Shown in pieces: positions 44,181-55,100 of a DNA stretch of 64,000 bases. Within the stretch, counting starts at the first letter, position 1. Each line of letters starts with the position of its first letter. The stretch is from Flavobacterium profundi (GTDB lineage: Bacteria > Bacteroidota > Bacteroidia > Flavobacteriales > Flavobacteriaceae): assembly GCF_006491645.1 (NCBI RefSeq), contig NZ_VDCZ01000003.1, positions 124,001 through 188,000 on the forward strand, in the 5' to 3' direction. A program made the translations under genes and the position numbers. Under the pieces are notes generated by a model, which was not told the DNA's origin, ran no database searches, and saw nothing but the letters and a program-made list of their open reading frames with translations.

Positions 44181-45764
44181 ATGATAAAATATGTACCCTT
44201 TATCTTTTTGTTTTCCCTTTTGATAGGTTGTAAAAACAACTCTAATGAAATTGCTATAGACGATAGTTTAATAAAAGACGCGACCACTCAAGAAGTTGTA
44301 AGACCATTATCAGTAGAAAACATTGAAAGTTTAGAAGATAGTATCAAAATTTACTATCAAAAACTAAACAATTATGAAATTTGGTATAGTCTAAAAAACA
44401 GAACCGAATTAATTAACGAAATTAAAAATTCTTACAAAGAAGGTTTAAATCCCGAAGATTATGACCTAAAAAACATTCTTGTTTTAGAAGAAAAAAGGAA
44501 AAAGCTAGAAGATGAAGAAGTAATACAATATGACATTCTTTTAACGAAATCTTTTGAAAAATTAGCATTACACTTATATAGAGGCAAATTAAATCCAAAA
44601 AAATTATATACCGATTGGGATTTAACTCCAAAAACCATAAGCCTTTCTCCCTATTTAGAAAAAGCAATTAAAAACAAAGCAGTAGCCGCTACATTTGAAG
44701 AATTAAAACCAAAACACTTCGTGTATGCTAAAATAAAAGAAAGTTTAGTCGTAATTGAACAGTTCCCTGAATATAACTTTGATAAAACAGACGTTAAAGA
44801 TAAAATTCAATTACACGACACTATTAATGAAATCATTGCTATCAAAAAGAAATTGGCCTATTGGAACGATTACACCCGAAAAGACAGTATAACTACAGCA
44901 ATTTATGACACAATCACCTATTTAGCTGTTAAGAAATTTCAATCAAGACATGGTCTAAAAGCAGATGGTGTAATTGGCAAAGGCACCATTCAAGCTTTAA
45001 ATTACACAAAAGAAGAACGAAAACAGCAAATTATAGCCAATTTAGAAAGATGGAAATGGTTCCCAATTGATTTTGGTAAAGAATATCTTATGGTAAATCT
45101 TCCTAATTACAATATTGTTTACGTGAAAAAGAACGACACTATTGCTACTCACAATATTGTAGTGGGAACACCAAAAAGAAACACACCTGTATTGATTTCT
45201 AAGTTATCTAATTTGGTATTTAATCCAACATGGACAGTTCCTCCCACTATCATTAAAGAAGACCTAACTCCATCAGCAAAGAAAAATTTAGAATATTTCA
45301 AAAAAACCAGATTAACCATCTATGATTCTACAGGACAAGTAGTAACACCAGAAGAATGGAATTCTGACGCATCCAAATCCTATCGCTATGTTCAGGTTTC
45401 AGGATATAACAATTCCTTAGGGCTTGTTAAATTTAATTTCCCAAATAGACACACGGTTTATTTACATGACACCAATCATAGAGATTATTTTTCTAGAGAA
45501 TATAGAGCTTTAAGCTCAGGGTGCGTTCGTGTTGAAAACCCGTTACTCTTAGCCGAAAAAATACTTTTCAATGAAGATGAAGGTTGGACAAGCGAAGAAA
45601 TTGACAGTATTATAAACAAAAAAAACATTAAAACTGTTCCGATTAAGAACACCATTAATGTTTATTTATTGTATTGGACCAATTGGTTAAACAAAGACGG
45701 CTTACAATTTCGGGAAGATATTTATCATCTCGACAAGAAACTGTATGCTGCTTTACGAAACTAA
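44181..45764 (+). CDS. L,D-transpeptidase of the YcbB type, lipoprotein
   Basis: Murein cross-linking enzyme (3-3 links) of 527 residues. I choose the ATG at 44181, which begins a lipoprotein signal (FLFSLLIGCK, Cys near residue 17); an in-frame ATG at 44094 would add 29 unlikely residues. A peptidoglycan-binding domain (YLAVKKFQSRHGLKADGVIG) precedes the YkuD catalytic domain with HDTNHRDYF and the active-site SSGCVRVE, Cys448. This matches the E. coli YcbB layout. Its end overlaps the convergent transpeptidase gene by 12 bp. Confidence 0.92.
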   Translation: MIKYVPFIFLFSLLIGCKNNSNEIAIDDSLIKDATTQEVVRPLSVENIESLEDSIKIYYQKLNNYEIWYSLKNRTELINEIKNSYKEGLNPEDYDLKNILVLEEKRKKLEDEEVIQYDILLTKSFEKLALHLYRGKLNPKKLYTDWDLTPKTISLSPYLEKAIKNKAVAATFEELKPKHFVYAKIKESLVVIEQFPEYNFDKTDVKDKIQLHDTINEIIAIKKKLAYWNDYTRKDSITTAIYDTITYLAVKKFQSRHGLKADGVIGKGTIQALNYTKEERKQQIIANLERWKWFPIDFGKEYLMVNLPNYNIVYVKKNDTIATHNIVVGTPKRNTPVLISKLSNLVFNPTWTVPPTIIKEDLTPSAKKNLEYFKKTRLTIYDSTGQVVTPEEWNSDASKSYRYVQVSGYNNSLGLVKFNFPNRHTVYLHDTNHRDYFSREYRALSSGCVRVENPLLLAEKILFNEDEGWTSEEIDSIINKKNIKTVPIKNTINVYLLYWTNWLNKDGLQFREDIYHLDKKLYAALRN

Positions 45765-46484
45765 TTTGGATTTTATAATATAATTTCTTGAAGGATGATA
45801 GATAAATAAGCATGATTTATCTTTAATCAACTCAATTAATTCTTTTGAAATTTCATTTGGAACAGCTGGACATCCTTGACTTCTTCCTAAACGACCGTTT
45901 GCTTTAATAAAGTCTTCAGAAACATAATCAGCGCCGTGAACAACTACAGCACGATCTCTTGCATGATCATTAATCCCATATTCTAAACCATCTAAACGCA
46001 ATGACAAACCATGCTTACCTACATAAGTTTCACCTGTAGTGTAAAAGCCTAAACTACTTTGGTATGATTCTGATTTGTTTGAAAAATCATTTGCAAATAA
46101 TTCTCCAGAATTTCTTCCATGAGCAACCAATGAACGAAGAATGATTTCTTTAGTAGTCATATCAATTACCCACATTCTTTCTTCATTTGAGGACAAACTA
46201 AAATCTACAATTGTTAAAATTTCTTTTTCAATAATCCCTTGTTTTTTCAATTCATTATACCCTTCAAAAGCTTTTGAAAAGCTCTCATAGTTAGGCAATG
46301 ATAATTCATTAGATTGAATTGAATTATAAAATGACTTGCATTTAGCTTCTAAAGAAACTTTCGCATTTGAAGCGACTAATTTTGGGTCAGTTGGATTATT
46401 TTTTATTTCTTTGCTAGTGCTTAGTGAATTAAAGCTTAAGCAAATAAAACTAAGGGCAAAAAGAGAAAATAATTTGTAATTCAT
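45753..46484 (-). CDS. Murein L,D-transpeptidase catalytic-domain family protein
   Basis: An exported protein of about 243 residues. The ATG at 46484 starts a good signal peptide (MNYKLFSLFALSF); the longer form from 46523 adds polar residues and overlaps the promoter. The fold family differs from YcbB. Its active-site motif is GRSQGCPAVP with Cys205, preceded by HGADYVSEDF, HARDRAVVVH and SSLGFYTTGETYVGKHG. Members are thought to be L,D-transpeptidases or hydrolases acting on murein, though evidence is thinner than for YcbB. It lies tail to tail with the other transpeptidase. Confidence 0.85.
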   Translation of the reverse strand: MNYKLFSLFALSFICLSFNSLSTSKEIKNNPTDPKLVASNAKVSLEAKCKSFYNSIQSNELSLPNYESFSKAFEGYNELKKQGIIEKEILTIVDFSLSSNEERMWVIDMTTKEIILRSLVAHGRNSGELFANDFSNKSESYQSSLGFYTTGETYVGKHGLSLRLDGLEYGINDHARDRAVVVHGADYVSEDFIKANGRLGRSQGCPAVPNEISKELIELIKDKSCLFIYHPSRNYIIKSKLVS

Positions 46485-46520
46485 TGTTGTTCTAATAGTT
46501 ATTCGGTTGATTTGAGGTTC

Positions 46521-46551
46521 CAAATATATTTAAAATTTTTAACCAAACAAA
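46521..46551 (-). promoter_or_regulatory. Promoter of the minus-strand transpeptidase-family gene
   Basis: On the minus strand TTTG (46551-46548), a 19-bp spacer and TATATTTG (46528-46521). The predicted transcript starts downstream of the 46523 ATG, which supports the start at 46484. Confidence 0.75.
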
Positions 46552-46622
46552 TTTTTTTATGCTTTTTGTCGAAAAAAAATGCATTTAGTCGATTTAATAT
46601 CAAAAAGTTAAAGATTTTATAA

Positions 46623-46657
46623 TTTGTTTCCCTCAAAAATGAATAATCCTAAATTTG
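46623..46657 (+). promoter_or_regulatory. Promoter of the DUF5916 gene
   Basis: TTTG (46623-46626), a 23-bp spacer and TAAATTTG (46650-46657). The start codon is 14 bases beyond the -7 element, so the leader is short. Confidence 0.6.
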
Positions 46658-46670
46658 TAAAAAAGATTTC

Positions 46671-49103
46671 ATGCATAATAACTTCGTTTTCTGCCTTTTA
46701 TTGTTCTTATTTTCAAATTATTTCTTTGGACAAGAAGTTTTAAACACAAAAAGTGTTAAAAAAATCACAAAAGCAGAAAAAAACACTTCCCTTATTTCAA
46801 TTGATGGTCAACTTGATGAAGAAGAGTGGACAAAAGTTTTACCTGCAAAAGATTTTTATACTTTATCTCCAGACAATGGAAATCTAGAAAGTCCTGAACT
46901 ACGAACCGAGGTTAAAGTACTTTATGACAATGATGCAGTCTATATTGGAGCAATTTTATATGATAATCATCCTGAAAAAATTTTAAAAGAAATAACTGAA
47001 AGAGATAATTTTGGAACTTCTGATTCTTTTGGAGTATTTATAAACGGTTACAACGATGGACAGCAAGACTTTCAATTTTATGTAACCGCTGCTAATGGTC
47101 AAGCCGATTGCAACTTTACATCACAAGATGGTGAAGATTATTCTTGGAATGCTATATGGTCTAGCAAAGCTAAAATAACCGATTTTGGTTGGGTAGTTGA
47201 AATAAAAATTCCGTATGCAGCTTTACGTTTTCCCAAAAAAACAGAACAAGTATGGGGAATTAATTTTTTTAGAGAAGTAAGAAGAACCCGTCAAAAATAC
47301 ACTTGGTCACCAGTTTATAATAACATAGGTGCTTTTTCACAACAAGCAGGTATTTTAAAAGGAATAGAAAATATAGAACCTCCTACTCGATTATTTTTAA
47401 TTCCTTATACATCAGCTTATTACAATGCAAATAAAGAAGATTCTGAATTGACACTGAAAGGAGGTTTAGATATTAAATATGGTATTAATGACGCTTTTAC
47501 GCTAGATGCTATTTTAATTCCAGATTTTGGTCAAACCAAATTTGACAATGTGGAATTAAACTTAGGACCATTTGAACAACAGTTTAATGAAAACAGACCT
47601 TTTTTCACAGAAGGAACCGATTTATTCAACAAAGGAAATCTACTCTACACAAGAAGAATTGGTGCATCACCTCAGTTTTATCCAGATTTGAATGACAACG
47701 AAGTCATTGAAGAATATCCAAAAACAACCAATTTACTCAATGCAATCAAAGTTTCTGGTCGTAATAATGATGGTTTAGGAATAGGTTTTCTAAATGCGAT
47801 TACCGAAGAAACCAAAGTAGTTATAAAAGATAACGCTTCTGGAAATACTAGAGAAGCTATTGTTGCTCCGTTAACCAATTATAATGTTACCGTGTTTGAC
47901 CAACGTTTCAATCAAAACTCTTCTGTAACTTTTATAAACACCAATGTTACTCGAAATGGCAGTTATAGAGATGCCAATGTAACTGGTTTGGTTTTTGATT
48001 TAAACACTCCAAAAAACACCTATAATTTATCTGGAAAAATAAACTTGAGTAATACCTTTGACATTGAAAACAAAAACGGAATTGAATCTACTCTTGCTTT
48101 AGGAGAAACTTCTGGAAATTATCGTTTTAGTATCGGTGGCGAATACCTTTCAAAAGATTTTGACAAAAACGATTTAGGAATTGTATTTCTTAATAACTAT
48201 TATAGCTATTATGCCAACGCTTCTTATCGCATTTTAACACCAACTAAAACTTTTAATTCGTTTAATATTGGTTTATATACTTATATGGAACACAACAATG
48301 CAAGTAATGAAATACAAAACAATAATTTTAGCTTAGATGTAAACACCACTTCAAAAGACAATCATTATTTTGGTTTTGGTTACAGAATAAAACCTTTTGA
48401 ACGTTATGATTATTATGAACCTAGGCACGAGGGAAGATACCTTATTTTACCTAGATTACAAAGCTACTGGGCTGGTTTTTCATCAAATTATAATTACAAA
48501 TTTGCTTTCGACCTGCAGCTCTCTAATTTATTTTATGATCAAAGTGGTCGTTATGATTTAGATATATTTATCAGTCCGAGATACCGTTTTAGTGATAAAT
48601 TTTCTTTAATTTACTCTATTAATCCTTACATTCAAAAAAATAACATCGGTTATATTGATTACTTAAGCGCTTCAGACGAAATTATTATAGCACAAAGAGA
48701 TCGTCATACCATTAATAATGCACTAACTAGTAAATTTTCGATTAATAGTCGAATGAACTTCAATCTTTCCGTTAGACATTATTGGTCATTTGCTGAAAAC
48801 AATACGATTTACGCACTTCAAGACAATGGAAGACTCCTAGAAAAAAATGATTACACTGAGAATAAAAATTCTAATTTTAGCACTTGGAATTTAGACTTAT
48901 CTTATTCTTGGTGGTTTGCTCCTGGTAGTCAAGCCACAATTCTTTATCGAAATAATGCAGCGAATTCTTCTAATGCTATTGACAAAAATTTTAAAACTAA
49001 TTTTGACCAACTCTTTACAGACAATTTAAATCATACTTTTTCCATTAGTATTCGTTATTTCATTGATTATAACCAAGCTAAAAACTGGATTAAAAAAAGC
49101 TAA
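46671..49103 (+). CDS. DUF5916 outer-membrane protein with CBM9-like domain
   Basis: An 810-residue exported protein with a signal peptide ending FGQ. Residues about 40-220 form a carbohydrate-binding family-9-like sandwich (IDGQLDEEEW, VKVLYDNDAVYIGAILYD, WVVEIKIPYAALRF). The remainder is a large beta-rich region with many aromatic residues and N[ER]xPFFTEG, characteristic of DUF5916, probably an outer-membrane barrel. The substrate is unknown; some relatives occur near peptidase or glycan genes. It is monocistronic here. Confidence 0.85.
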   Translation: MHNNFVFCLLLFLFSNYFFGQEVLNTKSVKKITKAEKNTSLISIDGQLDEEEWTKVLPAKDFYTLSPDNGNLESPELRTEVKVLYDNDAVYIGAILYDNHPEKILKEITERDNFGTSDSFGVFINGYNDGQQDFQFYVTAANGQADCNFTSQDGEDYSWNAIWSSKAKITDFGWVVEIKIPYAALRFPKKTEQVWGINFFREVRRTRQKYTWSPVYNNIGAFSQQAGILKGIENIEPPTRLFLIPYTSAYYNANKEDSELTLKGGLDIKYGINDAFTLDAILIPDFGQTKFDNVELNLGPFEQQFNENRPFFTEGTDLFNKGNLLYTRRIGASPQFYPDLNDNEVIEEYPKTTNLLNAIKVSGRNNDGLGIGFLNAITEETKVVIKDNASGNTREAIVAPLTNYNVTVFDQRFNQNSSVTFINTNVTRNGSYRDANVTGLVFDLNTPKNTYNLSGKINLSNTFDIENKNGIESTLALGETSGNYRFSIGGEYLSKDFDKNDLGIVFLNNYYSYYANASYRILTPTKTFNSFNIGLYTYMEHNNASNEIQNNNFSLDVNTTSKDNHYFGFGYRIKPFERYDYYEPRHEGRYLILPRLQSYWAGFSSNYNYKFAFDLQLSNLFYDQSGRYDLDIFISPRYRFSDKFSLIYSINPYIQKNNIGYIDYLSASDEIIIAQRDRHTINNALTSKFSINSRMNFNLSVRHYWSFAENNTIYALQDNGRLLEKNDYTENKNSNFSTWNLDLSYSWWFAPGSQATILYRNNAANSSNAIDKNFKTNFDQLFTDNLNHTFSISIRYFIDYNQAKNWIKKS

Positions 49104-49187
49104 AAATCCTTTAGAATTACTCAATCGTTTTCGCATTTTTATTGTGAAATTCAACTATCTTTTTTCTGTGCGAATTTGTCAAATAGC

Positions 49188-49195
49188 TATATTTG
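49188..49195 (+). promoter_or_regulatory. Probable -7 element of gpmI
   Basis: TATATTTG matches TAnnTTTG and lies 16 bases before the chosen gpmI start codon. It overlaps the region upstream that would be coding if the start were at 49176. Confidence 0.55.
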
Positions 49196-49211
49196 TAGAA
49201 ACACATCCAAA

Positions 49212-50729
49212 ATGAACAAGAAAGTAATTTTAATGATATTAGATGGTTGGGGAAAATCTCCTGACCCAAAAGTTTCAGCAATTGATAATGCACATACACC
49301 ATTTATTGATAGTCTATATACAAAATACCCCAATGCACAATTAAGAACAGATGGCCTAAATGTAGGATTACCGGAAGGACAAATGGGTAATAGCGAAGTA
49401 GGTCATATGAACTTAGGTGCTGGAAGAATTGTATACCAAGATTTAGCAAAAATAAATTTGGCTGTAGCCAATAAAACCATGCATCAAGAAAAACCATTGA
49501 CGGATGCATTTGAATATGCAAAGAAAAACAATAAAGCCGTTCATTTTTTAGGATTAGTCTCTGATGGCGGTGTTCACAGTCACACCTCTCATTTAAGAGG
49601 TTTAATTGATGTAGGACAAAGTTTAGGAGTTCAAGATATGTTTGTTCATGCTTTTACAGATGGTAGAGATGTAGATCCAAAATCTGGAGCGCAATATATT
49701 GAAAATCTTCAAAGTTATTTATCTCATACTAATGCGAAGTTAGCTTCTGTAATTGGAAGATATTATGCCATGGACCGAGACAAAAGATGGGAAAGAGTTA
49801 AACTTGCTTATGATTTAGTGGTAAATGGACAAGGTACTGCATCTAAAAATGCAACACAAAGTATCCTAAACAGTTACGAAAACAATATCACCGATGAATT
49901 TATTCAACCTATTGTAATGACGGACTCTAATGATCAACCCATTGCAACTATAAAGGAAGACGATGTTGTAATTTTCTTTAATTTTAGAACCGATAGAGGA
50001 CGTGAATTAACAGAAGCATTATCGCAACAAGATTTTCATGAAGAAAACATGCACAAATTGAATTTGTATTATGTTACCATGACCAATTATGACGAAACGT
50101 ATAAAAATGTACATGTGATTTATGACAAAGATAATATCACAGAAACCTTAGGAGAAGTTTTAGAAAAAGCGGGTAAAAAACAAATTCGTATAGCCGAGAC
50201 TGAAAAATATCCACACGTAACTTTCTTCTTTTCTGGCGGTCGAGAAGAACCCTTTATAGGAGAAAGTCGTATTTTAAAAAACTCACCAAAAGTAGCTACT
50301 TACGATTTACAACCAGAAATGAGTGCTTACGAATTAAAAGACGCTTTAGTTCCTGAATTAAAAAACGGAGCAGTGGATTTTGTATGTCTTAATTTTGCGA
50401 ATGGTGATATGGTTGGACACACTGGTGTAATGGAAGCAGCCATTAAAGCTTGTGAGGCTGTAGATGTTTGTGTAAAAGAAGTTGTAGAAACTGCTTTGGA
50501 AAATGGTTATACTACTTTACTTATTGCTGATCACGGGAATTGTGAAACCATGATTAATCCAGATGGCTCGCCTAATACAGCACACACTACGAATCCAGTA
50601 CCGCTTATATTAATAGACAAAGAATTAAAAATCATTCATGATGGTGTGTTAGGCGATATTGCTCCAACGATTTTAGATTTGATGGGTATTCCACAGCCAA
50701 AAGCTATGAGTTGTAAATCGTTGTTGTAA
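49212..50729 (+). CDS. gpmI: Phosphoglycerate mutase, cofactor-independent (Mn-dependent)
   Basis: Glycolytic interconversion of 3- and 2-phosphoglycerate in the cytosol. The start at 49212 yields MNKKVILMILDGWG, the family N-terminus; the reading frame opens earlier but the promoter lies there. The phosphorylated Ser is in MGNSEVGHMNLGAGR. Metal ligands are visible in DGWG, FVCLNFANGDMVGHTG and LLIADHGNCE. Length is 505 residues, typical of the alkaline-phosphatase-superfamily form. The next gene starts immediately after its stop. Confidence 0.96.
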   Translation: MNKKVILMILDGWGKSPDPKVSAIDNAHTPFIDSLYTKYPNAQLRTDGLNVGLPEGQMGNSEVGHMNLGAGRIVYQDLAKINLAVANKTMHQEKPLTDAFEYAKKNNKAVHFLGLVSDGGVHSHTSHLRGLIDVGQSLGVQDMFVHAFTDGRDVDPKSGAQYIENLQSYLSHTNAKLASVIGRYYAMDRDKRWERVKLAYDLVVNGQGTASKNATQSILNSYENNITDEFIQPIVMTDSNDQPIATIKEDDVVIFFNFRTDRGRELTEALSQQDFHEENMHKLNLYYVTMTNYDETYKNVHVIYDKDNITETLGEVLEKAGKKQIRIAETEKYPHVTFFFSGGREEPFIGESRILKNSPKVATYDLQPEMSAYELKDALVPELKNGAVDFVCLNFANGDMVGHTGVMEAAIKACEAVDVCVKEVVETALENGYTTLLIADHGNCETMINPDGSPNTAHTTNPVPLILIDKELKIIHDGVLGDIAPTILDLMGIPQPKAMSCKSLL

Positions 50730-51449
50730 ATGAAAAAAACACTTGTATTAGTAACTTTTTTACTACTTCTTTTTAGTTGTTTTACATTATTTCAAAAAGT
50801 CTCTACAGAAAATTTTGTTACCTATAAAGTAAATCCAACTAAAGAAACGGTTTCTTTTTATTGGAAAAACGAGAACAATTTAAATTTTGGAAGTCTCGGT
50901 AGCTTAAAAAACTGGTTGGCATTAAAAGATAAAGAATTGATTTTTGCAACCAATGGAGGTATGTATACAAAAGAATTTTCACCTCAAGGTTTATTTATTG
51001 AAAATTATATCAAAAAGACACCATTAGACACTACTACAGGTAAAGGTAATTTTTATTTAAAGCCTAATGGTGTTTTTTATATTACGAAACTAAACAAAGC
51101 GTATATCTCTAAAACTGAAAACTTTGAATATTCAGAAAATATAAAGTATGCCACACAATCAGGCCCAATGCTTATAGCAAATGACAAAATACATAATGCT
51201 TTTACTAAAGGTTCGAAAAACCTAAACATTAGAAATGGCGTAGGCATATTAGATAATGGCGACATCATTTTTGTAATGTCAAAAAAAGAAATCAATTTTT
51301 ATGATTTTGCAACTTATTTTAAAAATTTAGGATGTAAAAATGCCTTATATTTAGACGGTTTTGTATCTCGCACTTATTTTCCAAAAGAAAACTGGATACA
51401 AACTGATGGTAATTTTGGAGTTATAATTGGTGTTACAAAAAACAAATAA
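50730..51449 (+). CDS. Phosphodiester glycosidase-like (NAGPA/DUF2233) lipoprotein
   Basis: A 239-residue exported protein with a lipobox-like LLFSC near residue 17. The NAGPA-type domain shows FATNGGMYTKEFSPQGLFIE, QSGPMLI, IRNGVGIL and LYLDGFVSRTYFP, the conserved order of this family. Members include the mammalian enzyme uncovering GlcNAc from mannose 6-phosphate; bacterial substrates are largely unknown. It begins at the base after the gpmI stop and is followed 3 bp on by another lipoprotein, so all three may be one transcript. Confidence 0.85.
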   Translation: MKKTLVLVTFLLLLFSCFTLFQKVSTENFVTYKVNPTKETVSFYWKNENNLNFGSLGSLKNWLALKDKELIFATNGGMYTKEFSPQGLFIENYIKKTPLDTTTGKGNFYLKPNGVFYITKLNKAYISKTENFEYSENIKYATQSGPMLIANDKIHNAFTKGSKNLNIRNGVGILDNGDIIFVMSKKEINFYDFATYFKNLGCKNALYLDGFVSRTYFPKENWIQTDGNFGVIIGVTKNK

Positions 51450-51452
51450 ATT

Positions 51453-52085
51453 ATGAAAAAAATTAGCTTATTCTTCCTTCTCCTAATTATCAACAGTTGT
51501 GCATTACATTCTAAAGGTGAAGACGGAAAACCTGGAACAAATGGAACAAATGAAAACAATGGAATAGATGGAGCAAACGGGAAAGATGGAAAAGCTACTC
51601 TTGGATTGAATTTGGCTAAAAAAGACAACCCAAAAGAAATTGTCGATGGAATTCTTGTTGGTAAAACCAAAAAAACTGACTTATTACAAGAACCTTTTAA
51701 GGAATGGTTTGAAAATGGTTTTACTGATTACCAACCTGATTCTGAAGCAATCAACTCCTTGAAAGAAATCAATATAAACTATACTATTACCATTTTTATG
51801 GGAACTTGGTGTGAAGATAGCCAGAATCAAGTACCCAAATTTTATAAAATTTTAAACAATATTCATTTTCCAGAAGACAAGGTAACATTAATTACCATGT
51901 TAAGAGATAAAACAACTCCTGAAACATTCGAAAAAGATTTAAACATAACAAATGTACCCACATTTATTTTCTTTGAAAACGGCAAGGAATTAAACAGAAT
52001 TGTAGAATCTCCAGTTGAAAATTTAGAAAAAGACATGTTTACTATTCTATCCAAAAAGCCGTATCGTCATATTTACAGCGAATAA
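51453..52085 (+). CDS. Thioredoxin-fold lipoprotein with collagen-like spacer and CxxS motif
   Basis: A 210-residue lipoprotein with Cys16 in the lipobox IINSC. Residues 22-48 are nine consecutive triplets, eight of which begin with Gly (GED, GKP, GTN, GTN, ENN, GID, GAN, GKD, GKA), a short collagen-like spacer. The thioredoxin-like domain begins near residue 105, and its active-site position reads WCEDS, so Cys120 has Ser123 in place of the second Cys. The cis-Pro segment NVPTFIFFENGKEL is conserved. A CxxS site cannot do a normal dithiol oxidation but can act in isomerase, monothiol or binding roles. Confidence 0.8.
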   Translation: MKKISLFFLLLIINSCALHSKGEDGKPGTNGTNENNGIDGANGKDGKATLGLNLAKKDNPKEIVDGILVGKTKKTDLLQEPFKEWFENGFTDYQPDSEAINSLKEININYTITIFMGTWCEDSQNQVPKFYKILNNIHFPEDKVTLITMLRDKTTPETFEKDLNITNVPTFIFFENGKELNRIVESPVENLEKDMFTILSKKPYRHIYSE

Positions 52086-52131
52086 ACTACGTTAAAAAAC
52101 GATTTATGTAACAATAAGTCCTTGTTTTTTA

Positions 52132-52139
52132 TATTTTTG
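52132..52139 (+). promoter_or_regulatory. Probable -7 element of the T9SS surface protein
   Basis: TATTTTTG fits TAnnTTTG and lies 20 bases before the ATG at 52160. It overlaps an alternative GTG at 52139, which argues against that start. Confidence 0.5.
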
Positions 52140-52159
52140 TGACCAAGTTTATTATTGCT

Positions 52160-55100
52160 ATGAAATCAATACATTTTACACTGATATTCAGTTTTTTAGT
52201 TAGCTTTTCAGTATTTGGTCAAGGAGGAGCTTCTTCTTGTGCAGAATTAGCTGCAAACCCTGAAGCCTATCAATCTTGCGCAACGAATGTTCCCTTTTCA
52301 AACTCAGTGGGTCAAAATGGTGAAAACTTTAATACTACTTGTATTGGAGAAAATTTCCAAGGTCCAACGTGGTTTTTTATAAAAATTCAAAATTCTGGTC
52401 CTATTACTTTACAAATTAGTCAAACCGATTTATCTGGCAATGGAACAGATGTGGACTTTGTACTTTGGGGACCCTTTACAACACTGAATAATGTTTGTAA
52501 TCAATTAAATACTGGAACAGAAGTAGATTGTAGTTGGTCTGCAGCAAGTATCGAAAATATTAACATTCCAAATGCTACTACTGGACAATTATATGTTATG
52601 CTAATTGACAATTACTCTAATATAGCTGGTAACATAACTGTAACTCAAATTTCCGGTTCGGGATCTACAAATTGTGACTTTCTATCTCTAACGAAAATTA
52701 CAAATACTGACGGAACAGATATTACTACTACCGATTATTGTAAACCCGCAACTAAAGACATAATGGCAACTGTTGATGTAACGAACTTTAGTGGTTTGGT
52801 CTCTAATTTAAGATTTAGCTATACTTGGTATAAAGACGGAGTTCAAATTGGAACTACAATAACAGATTCAACCAGCCCAACTAACACCATTACGGTAAGT
52901 GAAACTGGAAATTACAGGGTAGAAACAACTGCCTATGATATTACGAACCCTAGTATTGTACAAGATAGTAGCACAGACATTGATTTAAGCTTTCATGTTG
53001 TTCCAGATATTAGTATTCAAAATTCGAATACCGCTTGCTTGAATACAAATCCAGTGTTGAACACCACTATTACAAATAGCGCTTTATTAGATCCTATTGT
53101 AGATGTTTTAAGTTACCAATGGTATGTAAATGCTGCTCCAATAACTGGACAAACAAATGCTTCAATTACTCCAACTCTTCCAGGAGATTACTATGTTATT
53201 GTTTCTAACAATTCCTGTTCTAATGTACAATCCAATAGCATTAGAATAATCGCAAATCCTAATATTACGATTCAAAGCGACCAGACCATTTGTGAAGGAG
53301 ATACTTTTACAATTACATCTAACAATACAAATGCATCATTAAATACGAATGTAACTTATGAATGGTATAAAGATGGTCTACCAACAGGAATTACAACACC
53401 AAGTTATGATGTAAATGCAAGTAATCAAACTGTAAACACAACAGCTACTTATTATTTGGTTGCAACCGAACAAAATACATGCACTTTTATATCCAATACA
53501 GTTTCTGTTACCATAAATGCTCTTCCTGTAGTAAACACTACACCTATTCTTTTTGAACAATGCGATTATATTCCTTCTACTTTAGATGGAATTGCTGAAA
53601 TGAATTTAACCAGTTTATATGATATAATTACAAATGCAACTCCTGGATTAACACTTTATTATTATCAAGATGCAGGTTTAACTAATGCAATTACAAATCC
53701 AACCAATTATAGTAACACGAGCTCGCCATTTAACCAAACTATCTATGTAAAAGCAGTTAATGAAGCTATTACTCCAAACTGTACCTCATCTGGAACAGCG
53801 GTAATTACAATTCAGGTAAACCCAACAAACTTATCTAATTATCCAGATATGGCTCCGGTTTGCCCTGAAATAAATCAGACTTATGGTTTTGTTGATTTTG
53901 AAGCCCAAAGAACTTTTATAAAAAACACTTATTTTCCTTTATCAAATGTAATTATAACATTTCATGACAATACCTCAGACGCTTCTACTGGTTTAAATGG
54001 TTTAACCAATGCCAATCAAATGCCAATTGGAACCACAACAGTTTATGCAAGAGTTATTTCAGCAACTACAGCTAGTTGTCAAAGTGTAGGTACATTTGAT
54101 GTCATTGTATCAACACCACCTTTACAAACTACAGTAAGCACAGCAATGATTTGCGTGTTAGATAATTATCTATTAAGTTCTAATGACACAGAAGCATTAA
54201 CAGGACAAAATCCTACTGTAGTTACTTCCTATTTTAATTCTTTCTCAGAGGCTCTAAATAATCAAAACGCTATAAATAAAAACGCAGCATTACCTTTAGC
54301 ACTTGGAACTAAAACTTATTATATTCGATTATTTGATACCGCTACGCAATGCATTTCAATAATTAATTTTGACATCAACGTATTTCCTAATCCAACGGTT
54401 ATTCAACCTAATCCTATTACTCATTGTGGTGAAACTACAGCATTTTTTGATTTAGAATCTAGAATTAATCAAATCACAGCTGGAAATACAAATTATCAAG
54501 TTACCTTTTACGAAACACTTGCCGATTTAAATACAGGTAATGCAATTGCAACTCCTTCGAATTATGAAAGCGCAACTACTACTGTTTACATTAATGTAAT
54601 CGATACTGCTAATAATAATTGTGCCGCAACAACCACTTTAGACCTTGCTGTACTACCAAACCCAGGTGCTTCGAATAACCCAACACCTTTAGAAATATGT
54701 AATGATACTGGGTTTGATGTTTTTGATTTAACCGTTAGTGAAAACGAAATGGCTGGTTCAACTCCCATAACAGATATCGTTTTTAGTTATTACATCGATT
54801 TAAATGACGCATTGAACAATACGAACACTTATATTTATAACCCAACCCTATTTACTAATACAGTTGCCAATTCACAGACAATATATGTTCGTTTGAACAG
54901 CAAAGTAAATAGAGATTCAGAACTTAATATCGCTTGTTTTAAAATTTTAGAATTAGATTTATATGTAAGACCTTATCCTGAAAATCTCATATCTAACGAA
55001 CCATACATTATATGTATAGATCAAGAAACCAATACAATTACTCCCGTAGAAGTTAAAACTGGATTAGATACAACCAACTATAGTTTTACTTGGTATAATG

